This document shows, in pieces, positions 7,489 through 17,900 of a stretch of 64,000 nucleotides of DNA. The DNA comes from Usitatibacter rugosus. GTDB lineage: Bacteria; Pseudomonadota; Gammaproteobacteria; Burkholderiales; Usitatibacteraceae. Each line of letters begins with the position of its first letter. The first letter of the stretch is position 1. A program made the position numbers and the translations under genes. The notes under the pieces were generated by a model that was not told where the DNA came from, did not search any database, and saw only the letters and a program-made list of their open reading frames with translations. The DNA is taken from assembly GCF_013003965.1 (NCBI RefSeq), contig NZ_CP053069.1:4433419-4497418 (forward strand), read 5' to 3'.

Positions 7489-8796
7489 ATGGTTCCCCAT
7501 CTCACCACGTCGCTCACCGGGCCGCTTCGCGAGCTGGAACGCCTCATCCTCGACAAGCGCCCGGACATCGAGCACTGGTTCAGGAACGAGTTCATCGACC
7601 ACCAGGCGCCGTTCTATTCGTCGGTGGACCTCCGCAACAGCGGCTTCAAGCTCGCACCGGTGGACCTGAACCTCTTCCCCGGCGGCTTCAACAACCTGAA
7701 TCCGGATTTCATGGTGCTCTGCATCCACGCCGCGATGTCGGCGGTGCAGAAGCTCTGTCCCGACACGCGCCGCTTCATGCTCGTGCCCGAGAACCACACG
7801 CGCAACTTGAACTACCTGCAGAACGTCGTGGTGCTGAAGCGCATCCTCGAGGCCGCGGGCCTCACGGTGCGCATCGGCAGCCTCATCCCCGATCTCAAGG
7901 AGCCGCTCGAGCTCACCTCCGCCGGCGGCGACAAGCTGCTGCTGGAGCCGATCCAGCGCAAGGGCAACCGCGTGATGCTGGACGGATTCGATCCGTGCGC
8001 CGTGCTCGTGAACAACGACCTCTCGTCGGGCATCCCGCCGATCCTCTCCGGCATCGAGCAGCACGTGCTGCCTCCGCTGGTCGCGGGCTGGAGCACCCGG
8101 CGGAAGTCACACCACTTCCACTGCTACGACCGCGTCGCCGAGAGCTTCGCGAAGCTGATCGGCATCGACCCGTGGTTCGTGAACCCGGTGTTCAGCCAGT
8201 GCGGCAAGGTGAACTTCTCCGAGAAGGAAGGCGAGGACTGCCTCGCGACCAACGTGGAGTTCGTGCTGAACGAGGTGAAGGAGAAGTACGCGCAGCACGG
8301 CATCACCGAGGCGCCGTTCGCCATCGTGAAGGCCGACGCGGGCACGTACGGCATGGGGATCATGACGGTGAAGAGCCCCGACGACGTGCGCAACCTCAAC
8401 CGGAAGACGCGCAACAAGATGGCGGTGATCAAGGAAGGCCAGCCGGTGCACGAGGTGATCATCCAGGAAGGCGTCTACACGTTCGAGAACGTGGACGGCG
8501 GCGTGGCCGAGCCCGTCATCTACATGATGGACCAGTACGTGGTCGGCGGCTTCTACCGCGTGCACACCGAGCGCGGCATCGACGAGAACCTGAATTCGCC
8601 GGGCGCCGCCTACAAGCCGCTCGCGTTCGAGACCGACTGCCAGTCGCCGGATTGCGACGGCGCGCCGGGCTCGCCGCCCAACCGCTTCTACACCTACGGC
8701 GTGGTCGCGCGCCTCGCGATGCTCGCCGCCGCCCTCGAGGTGGAGGAGCTCGTCGCCCGCGCCGAATCGCTCGAGGTGAAGGCGGCGAACGCATGA
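7489..8796 (+). CDS. gshA: Glutamate-cysteine ligase, proteobacterial type
   Basis: This 435-residue protein catalyses the first step of glutathione synthesis: ATP-dependent joining of glutamate and cysteine to gamma-glutamylcysteine in the cytoplasm. It belongs to the GshA family found in beta- and some other proteobacteria, which is unrelated in sequence to the E. coli enzyme. Recognisable stretches are DLNLFPGGFNNLNPDF, VPENHTRNLNYL, KADAGTYGMGIM and VNNDLSSGIP. AGGAGG lies 8 bases upstream of ATG 7489. The stop codon overlaps the gshB start (ATGA), so both steps are translationally coupled. A TAAACT box at 7456-7461 could be its -10 element, but no good -35 box is visible. Confidence 0.93.
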   Translation: MVPHLTTSLTGPLRELERLILDKRPDIEHWFRNEFIDHQAPFYSSVDLRNSGFKLAPVDLNLFPGGFNNLNPDFMVLCIHAAMSAVQKLCPDTRRFMLVPENHTRNLNYLQNVVVLKRILEAAGLTVRIGSLIPDLKEPLELTSAGGDKLLLEPIQRKGNRVMLDGFDPCAVLVNNDLSSGIPPILSGIEQHVLPPLVAGWSTRRKSHHFHCYDRVAESFAKLIGIDPWFVNPVFSQCGKVNFSEKEGEDCLATNVEFVLNEVKEKYAQHGITEAPFAIVKADAGTYGMGIMTVKSPDDVRNLNRKTRNKMAVIKEGQPVHEVIIQEGVYTFENVDGGVAEPVIYMMDQYVVGGFYRVHTERGIDENLNSPGAAYKPLAFETDCQSPDCDGAPGSPPNRFYTYGVVARLAMLAAALEVEELVARAESLEVKAANA

Positions 8797-9725
8797 GGTT
8801 CGCGTTCGTCGTCGATCCGCTGGATCACCTCAAGGCGTACAAGGATTCCTCGGTCGCGATGATGCGCGAGGCCGTGCGCCGCGGCCACGAGATCCACGCG
8901 CTCGAGGCCCGCGAGATGTCGCTGCAGTCCGGCTCCGTGATCGCACCCGTGCGGCGCGTGGAGTTGCTGGAAGGCGAGGCCTGGTACCGCGTCGGCGAGC
9001 CGGCCGTCGTGAAGCTCTCGTCCTTCGACGTCGTGATGATGCGCAAGGACCCGCCGTTCGACCAGGAGTACTACTACGCGACGCTGCTGCTCGACCGCGT
9101 GGAGGCCGAAGGCGCGCGAGTCGTGAACCGCCCGCGGGCGCTGCGCGACTGGAACGAGAAGCTCGCGATCCTGCGCTTCCCGCAGTTCACGCCCGACACG
9201 CTGGTGGCCTCGAATCCCGAGGCGATCCAGGCCTTCATCGCGAAGCACGGCGACGTGATCGTGAAGAAGCTCGACGGCATGGGCGGCACGATGATCTTCC
9301 GCGTGCGCAGCGACGACGCGAACCGCAACGTGATCGTCGAGACCATGACCGACCTCGGCACGCGCACGGTGATGGCGCAGAAGTTCGTCCCCGAGATCTC
9401 CAAGGGCGACAAGCGCGTGCTCGTGATCGGTGGCAAGGTGTTCAGCCATTGCCTCGCGCGCATTCCCAAGGCGGGCGAGACGCGCGGCAACCTCGCAGCC
9501 GGCGGCAAGGGTGTCGCGCAGCCGGTGTCGGCGCGCGACCGCGAGATCGGAGAGACGGTCGGCAAGGAGCTCGTGAAAGACGGCATCGTCTTCGCGGGCC
9601 TGGACGTGATCGGCGACTACCTCACGGAAGTGAACGTCACCAGCCCGACAGGGATCGTGGAGATCGCAGCGCAGACCGGCAACAACGCGGCGAAGGACCT
9701 CTTCGACGCGATCGACAATAAATAG
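8793..9725 (+). CDS. gshB: Glutathione synthetase
   Basis: This 310-residue ATP-grasp enzyme adds glycine to gamma-glutamylcysteine to form glutathione. It shows the typical N-terminus FVVDPLDHLKAYKDSS, the motif MRKDPPFDQEY, the ATP-grasp stretch VKKLDGMGGTMIFRV, and the metal-binding EVNVTSPTGI near the C-terminus. Length is normal. The ATG overlaps the gshA stop. The TAG stop is supplied by the left arm of a GGGTC palindrome that separates it from the convergent gene. Confidence 0.95.
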   Translation: MRFAFVVDPLDHLKAYKDSSVAMMREAVRRGHEIHALEAREMSLQSGSVIAPVRRVELLEGEAWYRVGEPAVVKLSSFDVVMMRKDPPFDQEYYYATLLLDRVEAEGARVVNRPRALRDWNEKLAILRFPQFTPDTLVASNPEAIQAFIAKHGDVIVKKLDGMGGTMIFRVRSDDANRNVIVETMTDLGTRTVMAQKFVPEISKGDKRVLVIGGKVFSHCLARIPKAGETRGNLAAGGKGVAQPVSARDREIGETVGKELVKDGIVFAGLDVIGDYLTEVNVTSPTGIVEIAAQTGNNAAKDLFDAIDNK

Positions 9726-9743
9726 GGTCAGACCCTATTTATT
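9717..9743. repeat. GGGTC(AG) palindrome between gshB and the convergent gene
   Basis: AATAAATAGGGTC (9717-9729) and GACCCTATTTATT (9731-9743) are perfect 13-base inverted arms around one A. The left arm holds the last codon and the TAG stop of gshB. The right arm ends directly before the stop codon of the minus-strand gene. Because it lies between two converging genes it could terminate transcription both ways. It shares the GGGTCAG core with copies at 25543, 57967 and a half copy at 61839. Confidence 0.85.
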
Positions 9744-11384
9744 TCAGAAGACGGTGACGCGGTCGAAGTCGGAACCGTGGTCCAGCACTTCGTAGACGGT
9801 CGCTTCCTTCGGACCGGCGTCCGTCCACACTTCGACGCCGCGGCCGCGCAGCGCCATGCTGCCCGGCACGACGAGCGACGCCGGGATGTTGAGCTTGTCC
9901 AGCGCGGGGAGCCGGAAGCCCTGCGTCCACTGCGCGTTCGGCCGATGGCGCGCATCGGCCGCGCGCACCGCGACCGCCTCGGGCTTGCCCGGGAAGAGGC
10001 GCACGGTGATCACGATCTTGCCGTCGGTCTCCTGCACGAGCGCGCTGATCTCGCCCAGGAAGAGCGGCGCCGTGTCGCCCAGCCGCATGGCGACCAGGCG
10101 CCCGATCGCCACGCCCTTGGACGCCGTGGGCGGGCGCTGCAGGCGCCAGGCGCCGAGCATCTCGTCGATCACGCCCCACTGCTCCACGGAGAAGTTGAGG
10201 TCGCCCATCATCAGCGTGTGCGTGCGCTCCGTGACGCGGCCGAACATCGCGAGGTCGTTCTTCTCCTGGCGCGAGAGCTCCCGGGTCTTGTCGGGCTGCT
10301 CGAAGATCTTGCCGCCGGTCACGAAGAAATGGATCTCGTTCACGCCGAAGGCGAGACCGGCCGTCGTTTCGTCGGGCACTTTCGCGGGCGGCCGCGGCGG
10401 TGCGCCTTCGCACCACAGCTTGTGCAGGCGCTGCATCTGGTGGAGCGCGTCGAGCGCGCTCGCCTCGGCGGGAAGCCCGAGGCTCACCGGCTCCTCGTCG
10501 TTCTGCAATCCGCGAATGCGCCGGCGGATGCTCTTCGAAAGCTGCTCGACGTCGAGGATGCGATGGCCGGGACGCACGTCGTCCACCGCGAGGGGCCTCG
10601 CGCCGATCTGCCGCGTGAGGTCGACCGAAAGAGGGAAGGCCACGAGCGCGTCGGCGTGGGGCGGCGGCTCGCGCATCACGCGGACCTTGCGGATCCAGAG
10701 GCGCAGCAGCGCCTCGGCGAAATCCATCTGCGGCGCCGTCATCTCCGAGAGATAGGCCGCCTGCATGAGCACGACGTGCGCGTACGTTTCGGCGACGGTC
10801 GACACGCCCTCCTCGCCCTCGAGGGAGTCCTTCACGCGCTCCTCGGTGGTGCCGAGGCGCTCGGCCTGGGCGTAGAGCTGGTGCAGCCGCGTCCACAGCG
10901 CCGGCTCGAAGCGGCGATACACGGTTGCGTGGAAGAGCATCTGCGAGCCGAGGTAGCGCATCACGCGCTGCGTCATCAAAGCGCCGTGGCGCGAGAGCTC
11001 GCCCTGCTCGACCTCCGCCACGTTGATGCACTGGCGGTAGCCGTTCTCCATCTCCTCCAGCAGCGACTTGCCGGTGTTCCACGCGGTGGAGTCGTTGGAG
11101 GAGAGCGGCAGCGTCTTTCCGAAGTAGCGCGAGCGCTGCTCGCCCTGCAGGAACGCCACCTTGTCGCGCAGCAGCTCCATGCACTTCAGTCGCTCGAGGC
11201 TGTCGAAATCGGTCGAGCGGTTCATGGTGCGCAGCGCTTCGAGCGCGAGCGTCTGCGCCTGCGGGATGTTGGTGAGCGGCAGGGCGTTCAGCCACTCCTT
11301 GCACGAGCGCGCATCGGTGAACGTGCCGCCATTGCCTCCGGTGCCGCCGGTGCGCGAGACGGGTGGCGTTGAATGCGTGGTCAT
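9744..11384 (-). CDS. Conserved protein with possible PilZ-like C-terminal domain
   Basis: This is a 546-residue soluble protein starting at ATG 11384, which overlaps the HIT gene stop (ATGA). The N-terminal two-thirds look helical, with short conserved-looking blocks such as WLNALPLTNIPQAQTLALEA and SRYFGKTLPLSS. The last 130 residues turn beta-rich: IGRLVAMRLGDTAPLFLGEI, LFPGKPEAVAVR, FRLPALDKLNIPASLVVPG. This layout resembles a betaproteobacterial family with a degenerate PilZ-type barrel, which in true PilZ proteins binds cyclic di-GMP. I do not see the RxxxR motif of canonical PilZ, so ligand binding is uncertain. No signal peptide or membrane segment is present. It converges on gshB across the GGGTC palindrome. 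Confidence 0.55.
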   Translation of the reverse strand: MTTHSTPPVSRTGGTGGNGGTFTDARSCKEWLNALPLTNIPQAQTLALEALRTMNRSTDFDSLERLKCMELLRDKVAFLQGEQRSRYFGKTLPLSSNDSTAWNTGKSLLEEMENGYRQCINVAEVEQGELSRHGALMTQRVMRYLGSQMLFHATVYRRFEPALWTRLHQLYAQAERLGTTEERVKDSLEGEEGVSTVAETYAHVVLMQAAYLSEMTAPQMDFAEALLRLWIRKVRVMREPPPHADALVAFPLSVDLTRQIGARPLAVDDVRPGHRILDVEQLSKSIRRRIRGLQNDEEPVSLGLPAEASALDALHQMQRLHKLWCEGAPPRPPAKVPDETTAGLAFGVNEIHFFVTGGKIFEQPDKTRELSRQEKNDLAMFGRVTERTHTLMMGDLNFSVEQWGVIDEMLGAWRLQRPPTASKGVAIGRLVAMRLGDTAPLFLGEISALVQETDGKIVITVRLFPGKPEAVAVRAADARHRPNAQWTQGFRLPALDKLNIPASLVVPGSMALRGRGVEVWTDAGPKEATVYEVLDHGSDFDRVTVF

Positions 11385-11812
11385 GGCCGCGCCGCCTCGA
11401 GGCGGGCACGCAGCGCGAGCGCCAGCAGCCGGGCGCGCTCGACGCGCTCGGCGGGGATCACGGCATCGCGCTTCGGCTCTGCCCACACCGGACCGGGGAA
11501 ATGCCGGTCATCCCGATAACGCGGGATCACATGCCAGTGCACGTGGGGGGTCATGTTGCCGAGGCTGGCCAGGTTCATCTTGTCGGGCTGCATCGTCTCC
11601 CGCATCGCCGACTCCACGGCGAACACCACGCCCATGAGGGCGCTGCGTTCGGCTTCGCTGAGGTCGGTCATCTCGCGAACGTGCCGCGCTGCGATTATCC
11701 GGACAAAGCCCGGGTAATCGCCATCGTCGACGGACACGACGCGGCACAGGTCATTCTGCCAGAGCGCGGTTCCGCCCGTGGAGTTGCAAAGTTCACACGT
11801 CGCGTCGGTCAT
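11381..11812 (-). CDS. HIT-family hydrolase/nucleotide-binding protein
   Basis: This 143-residue protein carries the histidine triad HVHWHVIPR (His90, His92, His94), the active site that hydrolyses or transfers nucleoside monophosphates. It has an N-terminal pair of cysteines (CELC) seen in some bacterial HIT proteins that bind zinc. Family members are small cytoplasmic dimers acting on dinucleoside polyphosphates or AMP-amidates; the substrate here is unknown. It overlaps the following 546-residue gene by four bases, so the two are likely made together. The gene upstream on the same strand (the BNR lipoprotein) ends 24 bases away. Confidence 0.85.
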   Translation of the reverse strand: MTDATCELCNSTGGTALWQNDLCRVVSVDDGDYPGFVRIIAARHVREMTDLSEAERSALMGVVFAVESAMRETMQPDKMNLASLGNMTPHVHWHVIPRYRDDRHFPGPVWAEPKRDAVIPAERVERARLLALALRARLEAARP

Positions 11813-11836
11813 GGCCCCTATTTTCCGCCGAACGGC

Positions 11837-14800
11837 TCAAAAAGGCTGACGAACGAGGGACTTGCTCTGGGAAACGCCGTCCACGCTGTAGGTCATGATC
11901 GCGTTGTTGTAGTCCGTGAACGAGAACGTGATCGTCCCCACAGGAATGAGCTGGAGCTGCGAAGCCACGTAGGGCACGCCGACCCACGGTGAGCTCGTCG
12001 TGCGGTACGCGGCGCCGGTGTAGGTGCTGGCGGTCGTCCACGTGCCGTCGGTCACGACGTACCACACCGTTTTTCCGGCGGTGTCGTAGGTGTACCAGAC
12101 CGCGAAGAGCTTGCGGTACTGCTGGACGATCGCGACACCCCAGCCGTTCTGCGCGGTGCCGCCCCACCAGAGATCGCCGAACGTGCCCACGGGAATCGGA
12201 TCGACCGGCCCGAACACCTGGCGCTGGATCGCCTTGGTGCCGGAGACACCGTTGATCGTGTAGGTGAGCGTGGCGGTGGCCGGTCCCGTGAAGGCGACCG
12301 TCGCATTGCCGACGGGCGGATTCACCGAGAAGCGGCTCGCGTCGTAGTTGCCGTACCACGAGCCGTTGGGCTCGTAGAGCTGGCCCGAGTAGGCCGTGAA
12401 TCCGGCGTTCCACGCGCCGCCCGGCATCACCACCCACAAGGGCCGGCCCTGCGCGTCGTAGATGTAGAACGCGATGAAGAGCGTCGCGTCGTGCTGCGTG
12501 ATGCTCATGCCCCAGCCGTTCTCCGCGGGGCCCGCCCACCACAGGTCCTCGTAGTTGGCCGGCAGGCCGCCGTTGACGCGCGCCTTGAACATGCCGCGCC
12601 CGTACGTGGCCGCGCCGAGCGTCGAATCGTCGAGCCAGAAGAGCTCGCGCACGCGGATGTTCGCGGGGCCCTCGTTGGTCGTGGACCAGGAGGCTCCACC
12701 GTTCTCGCTGGTGAAGATGCCCACCGAGGTCGCGGCGTACAGCCACATCGGGTTCGCCGGATGGCGCTTCACGTCGAACACCGGAGCGTTCGGGAGGTTG
12801 CCGGTGATCGAGGCCCACGTGGCGCCCGCGTCGAGCGTCTGCCACACGTTGTTCGGCGAGAAACCGGTCAGCGAGACGATGACGCGGTTCGGATTGTCGC
12901 GGTCGATGGTGATGCGCTGCACGCGCCGCGCCGGGATCGAGCCCTGGCCCACGCGCGTCCAGGTGGGCGCGGCACCCGCGCCGTCGAGCGAGCGGTACAC
13001 CTCGCCGTTGTTGTGGCCCACCCAGACGACGTTCGCGTTGCCTTCGTGCACCGCGATCGCGTTGATGTAGTTCTCGGCCGCGGCGGATGGCGGCTTCACC
13101 GCGCGCCAGGTCGGGTTGCCTTGCCTCACGTTGTCGCCGACCCACAGCGAGTTGGCGCCGGCGAGCATGCGGTTGGCGTTGTTCGGGTCGAGGATGAAGG
13201 GCGCGATGAAGTTCGCCTGCTTGGTGGCGTTCGCCCCGCAGTACTGCGCGCCACCGGCGGCGTCCGAGGGCAATGCCTCGGTGATGCCGTTGCAGATGTA
13301 CTGCGAGAAGCCGCCGGCGAACGACCGGTGGATCGAGAGGTAGACGTACTCGCCGTAGATCGTCGCGTCCGAGACGGGATCGACCGCGGAGAAGCCGCCG
13401 TCGCCACCGCGGAACGGGCGCCAGCCGCCGGCATCGAGCACCAGCGAGCCGTTGTCCTGCGTGCCGCCGACGACCTTGCCGCCGGCCACCGTGCGCCCCG
13501 CGCCGCTGTAGAACTGCGTGACGGCGAGACCGTTGTTGGCGTTCGCCCAGCCGATACCGACGGTGCCGGAGCTCGTCATCGCACGGATGTTCGTCGTCTT
13601 GTAGATGCCGCCATCGTTGCCGTTGAAGAGCACCGGGTTCGCCGCGCTGTAGTCGGGCGGCGAGACGAGCGCATGGTGGTCCGCGTGCGGCGAGGCCGGC
13701 GTGTTGTGCCAGTCGCTCACCTGCGTGAACGTGAGGCCCCCGTCGCGTGACTGGTAGGCATCGAGCCCGGCCACGACCACGTGCGCGGCATCGATGGGGT
13801 CGACCCAGATCGCGTTGTCGTAGTCACCCTGGCCGCCGAGATGCGCCGGCGTCGAGAGCTTCACCCACGTCGCACCCGAGTCGTTCGAGCGCCACACCTC
13901 GCCTTTCTCGTTGTCGACGGAGGCGTAGGCCGTGCCCGGCTGCGAGCGTGCGAACGCGATCTCCGCGCGCGCGGTGCTCGAGCGGCCCGACGGCGTGGCG
14001 ACGAGCGCGGCCGTCTTCGCCCAGGTCGCGCCGGCATCGCGGGAGAAGGCGATGGTGCCGTCGTCCAGGCCCGCGATCGCGTTCACGGGATTGGCCGGAT
14101 CGAACGCGATGTCGAGCGCCTTGAACGCGGAGACACGGACCCAGCTCGCGCCGCCATCACCCGAGCGGTAGATCGCCCCGGTGGTGAGGTTGTTGTTCGT
14201 GAGCGCGGCCAGGAGGACCTGCGGCTGGGCCGGATGGATCGCGAGGCGGTTCACGAAGCGCCAGTCGGGCACCGCGTCCGCGTTCGTCGAGGCGAGATAC
14301 GCCCAGGTCACGCCGCCGTCGGTGGACTTGAACGCGCCGACGCCGACCAGCCCCGCGCTCGCTTCGCCGGTGCCGAGGTACATCGTGTTCGGATTCGACG
14401 GATCGACGGCGATCGTCGTGACCGAGAGGTTCGGCAGGAAATCGAAGTTGGGGCGCCAGCTCGCGCCCGCGTCGTCCGAGTGCCACAGGCCGCCCGAAGC
14501 GGTGCCCGCGAACATGCGGTTCGAATTGCGCGGGTCGAACGCGATCGCGCGCACGCGCCCTCCCACGTTGCTCGGTCCGATCGCCTGCCACTTCGACGGC
14601 TGCAGGCCCGCGGCTTTCGCCCGTGCCGAGGCCAGCGTGTCGCGCTCGATCGCGCGGCGCTGCTCGTGCGCGCGGAAGATCTGCGCCGACGTGGGCGGCC
14701 CCGACTCGCTCGCCTCGGTGGCGAGCTGGTACTGAGCGTTCATCGCGGCCTTGTCGCGCCGCCCGCGCTCGCGATTGGGCATCTTGAACTTCACGCCCAG

Positions 14801-14923
14801 GTCGAGGGCCGCGCCGCTCACCGCCGCATGCTGCTCGGGGGCCGGGGAAGAGGCGGGAGGAGTTGCGGCGCACGCGGCGAGCAGCAGCGCGGCACCGGCG
14901 AGCGCCGGGGAGAGGATCTTCAT
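11837..14923 (-). CDS. Large BNR/VPS10-like repeat lipoprotein with duplicated C-terminal DLWW domain
   Basis: This is a 1028-residue exported protein. The signal peptide ends in a lipobox-like LLAAC (Cys18), so it is probably lipid-anchored. Residues about 90-780 contain many BNR/sortilin-type beta-propeller blades, seen as repeated SxDGGxxW units (SDDAGASWRP, SGDGGASWVR, SRDGGLTFTQ, SENGGASWST). Such propellers occur in glycosidases, sialidases and adhesive proteins, but no catalytic residues can be assigned. From about residue 791 there are two tandem domains of about 115-125 residues, each opening with DLWWxGxxxNGWGxxI and an aromatic core. The duplicated module looks like a surface-binding domain. 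It is followed by the HIT gene and preceded by the large oxidoreductase, 15 bases away. Confidence 0.75.
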   Translation of the reverse strand: MKILSPALAGAALLLAACAATPPASSPAPEQHAAVSGAALDLGVKFKMPNRERGRRDKAAMNAQYQLATEASESGPPTSAQIFRAHEQRRAIERDTLASARAKAAGLQPSKWQAIGPSNVGGRVRAIAFDPRNSNRMFAGTASGGLWHSDDAGASWRPNFDFLPNLSVTTIAVDPSNPNTMYLGTGEASAGLVGVGAFKSTDGGVTWAYLASTNADAVPDWRFVNRLAIHPAQPQVLLAALTNNNLTTGAIYRSGDGGASWVRVSAFKALDIAFDPANPVNAIAGLDDGTIAFSRDAGATWAKTAALVATPSGRSSTARAEIAFARSQPGTAYASVDNEKGEVWRSNDSGATWVKLSTPAHLGGQGDYDNAIWVDPIDAAHVVVAGLDAYQSRDGGLTFTQVSDWHNTPASPHADHHALVSPPDYSAANPVLFNGNDGGIYKTTNIRAMTSSGTVGIGWANANNGLAVTQFYSGAGRTVAGGKVVGGTQDNGSLVLDAGGWRPFRGGDGGFSAVDPVSDATIYGEYVYLSIHRSFAGGFSQYICNGITEALPSDAAGGAQYCGANATKQANFIAPFILDPNNANRMLAGANSLWVGDNVRQGNPTWRAVKPPSAAAENYINAIAVHEGNANVVWVGHNNGEVYRSLDGAGAAPTWTRVGQGSIPARRVQRITIDRDNPNRVIVSLTGFSPNNVWQTLDAGATWASITGNLPNAPVFDVKRHPANPMWLYAATSVGIFTSENGGASWSTTNEGPANIRVRELFWLDDSTLGAATYGRGMFKARVNGGLPANYEDLWWAGPAENGWGMSITQHDATLFIAFYIYDAQGRPLWVVMPGGAWNAGFTAYSGQLYEPNGSWYGNYDASRFSVNPPVGNATVAFTGPATATLTYTINGVSGTKAIQRQVFGPVDPIPVGTFGDLWWGGTAQNGWGVAIVQQYRKLFAVWYTYDTAGKTVWYVVTDGTWTTASTYTGAAYRTTSSPWVGVPYVASQLQLIPVGTITFSFTDYNNAIMTYSVDGVSQSKSLVRQPF

Positions 14924-14938
14924 GGCCCGATTCTAGGC

Positions 14939-17900
14939 CTAGAGCAGGACGCGCTCGATTCCTCCGTGGCGCACCCGCTCCACGAACGTCGGCATCCAGT
15001 CCTCGCCCAGGAGGTGGCGGGCCATCTCGACCACGATGTAGTCCGCGCTGGTGGCGGAGTCATGGTCGTAGCGCGCGAGGCCCTGGAGGCACGACGGGCA
15101 CGAGGTGAGGACCTTCACCTCGCCGTCGAACCCGTCGGCGCGCAGCGCCGCGGCGCCCTTCTCCATCTCTTCCTCCTTGCGGAACCGCACCTGCGTGGCG
15201 ATATCCGGGCGCGACGCGGCGAAGGTGCCGGACTCCCCGCAGCAGCGGTCGTTCAGCGGCACGTCCTGTCCTACAAGTGCGCTCACTACCTTGAGGGGCC
15301 GGTGCGTCTTCATCGGCGTGTGGCAGGGGTCGTGGTACATGTAGCGCACGCCCTTCACGCCCTCCAGCTTCAGGCCCTTCTCCATCAGGTACTCGTGGAT
15401 GTCGAGCAGCCGACAGCCCGGGAAGATCTTGTCGAATTCGTATTTCTGCAGCTGGTCCATGCACGTGCCGCACGAGACCACGACGGTCTTGATGTCGAGG
15501 TAGTTGAGCGTGTTGGCGACGCGGTGGAACAGCACGCGGTTCCTCACCGTGATCTCCTCGCCCTTGTCGGCGCGGCCCGCGGAGGTCTGCGGGTAGCCGC
15601 AGCAGAGATAGCCCGGCGGCAGCACGCATTGCGCGCCCACGTGATAGAGCATCGCCTGCGTGGCGAGCCCCACCTGGCTGAAGAGCCGCTCCGAGCCGCA
15701 GCCCGGGAAATAGAACACGGCATCCGAGTCCTCGGTCACCTTGGCCGGGTCGCGGATGATCGGCACGATCGCCTCGTCCTCGAGGTCGAGCTGCGCGCGG
15801 GCCGTGCGCATCGGCACGCCCTTGGGCATCGGCTTGTTGATGAAGTGGATCACCTGCGAGCGCACCGAGGCCTTGCCCACGGTGGCGGGCGGATGGCGCG
15901 TCTGGATGCGCGTGACCAGCAGGCGGCGGGCGAGGCCATGCGCGAAACGCTGGGCGCGGAACGCGATGTCGATCATCAGCGCCTTCACCAGCTTGATCTT
16001 CGTGGGGTCGGTCGCGTTCAGGAACTGCAGCGCGGCCCACGTCTTCACGTTGGTGCGGCGCTTGCGCAGCTTCGCGAGCAGGTTCCTCATCGCGATCGAC
16101 ACGTCGCCGAAGTCGATGTCCACGGGGCAGGGCGCTTCGCAGCGGTGGCACACGGTGCAATGGTCGGCCACGTCGCCGTACTCGTCGAAGTGGCGGATCG
16201 AGATGCCCCGGCGCGTCTGCTCCTCGTAGAGGAAAGCCTCGGTGAGCAGCGACACGGCGAGGATCTTGTTCCTCGGGCTGTAGAGCAGGTTCGCGCGCGG
16301 CACGTGCGTGGAGCACACCGGCTTGCACTTGCCGCAGCGCAGGCAGTCCTTCACCGAGTTGGCGATCGCGCCCACGTCGCTGCGCTCGAGGATCAGCGAT
16401 TCCGCGCCCATCAGTGCGAACGATGGCGTGTACGCGTCCTCGAGGTTGGCGCCCGCGAGGAGCTTGCCGCGGTTGAAGTGGCCTTGCGGATCCACCTTCG
16501 CCTTGTAGGCGGCGAAGGGTTCCATCTCCTCCGCCGTGAGGAACTCGAGCTTGGTGATGCCGATGCCGTGCTCGCCGGAGATCACGCCGTCCAGGCTCCG
16601 GGCGAAGGCCATGATGCGCGCCACGGCCGTGTTGGCCTCGTGCAGCATCTCGTAGTTGTCGGAGTTCACCGGGATGTTGGTGTGCACGTTGCCGTCGCCG
16701 GCGTGCATGTGCAGCGCCACGAACACGCGCCCGCGCAGCACCTCCGCGTGGATCGCCTGCACGCCCTTCACCACCGGCTCGAAAGCGCGGCCGTCGAAGA
16801 TCTCGCGCAACGGCTCCAGCACCTCGCGCTTCCACGACACGCGGATGCCGTGCGTCTGGACGATCGAGAAGAGCGACTCGCCGTCGTCGCGCGCGGCCGC
16901 CTCGGCGGTGAGGCCCAGCGGATCGAGATCGGTGCGGATGTCGCCCGCGAGGCGATCGAGGTTGTCTCGCAGGTACGTCCAGCGCCTGCGCGTGGCGGCG
17001 ATGAGCTCGAGCGCCTGGGCCGGCCGGTCGGCGAAGAGGCCCTCCTGGTCGGTCTTGTCCTCGCTCTCCTGCACCGGGAGATCGGCGGAGAAGAACGCCC
17101 CGAGCGCGTCCAGCAGCTTCAGCTTGTTGGCGATCGACAGCTCGATGTTGATGCGCTCGATGCCCTCGGTGTATTCGCCGAGGCGCCCGAGCGGGATCAC
17201 CACGTCTTCGTTGATCTTGAACGCGTTGGTGTGCTTGGCGATCGCGGCGGTGCGCGCGCGGTCGAGCCAGAAGCGCTTCCTCTGGTCGGCACTCGCCGCG
17301 ATGAAGCCTTCACCGTCGCGCGCGTTGGCGATGCGCACGACCTGCGACGCGGCCTCGGCCACCGCGTTCTCGTCGTCGCCGACGATGTCGCCGATCAGCA
17401 CCATGCGCGGCCGGCCGCGGCTCTTCGCCTTCGTGGCGTAGCCCACCGCCTTCACGTATCGCTCGTCCAGGTGCTCGAGGCCGGCGAGGATCGCCTTCGG
17501 ATGCGCGTCGAGGTAGTTCTTGATCTCCACGATCGAGGGCACGGCGCGCTTCACGTCGCCGAAGAACTCGAGGCAAACCGTGCGCGTGTGCTTGGGCATG
17601 CGGTGCAGGATGAACGTGGCCGAGGTGATGATCCCGTCGGTGCCTTCCTTCTGCACGCCCGGCAGCCCCGCGAGGAACTTGTCGGTCACGTCCTTGCCCA
17701 GGCCCACCTTGCGGAAGCTCGAGCCCGGGACTTCGAGGACCTCCTGGCCGACCGCGGTCACGCCGTCCGGCTTGTAGCGCGTGATGCGGAAGCGGGCGTC
17801 CGGCGCGTCGTGGATCTTGCCGAGGTTGTGTCCGACCCGTTCGACCACCATCCACTGCGCATCGGGCGTGACCATCGTCCACGAGGCGAGGTTGTCGAGC

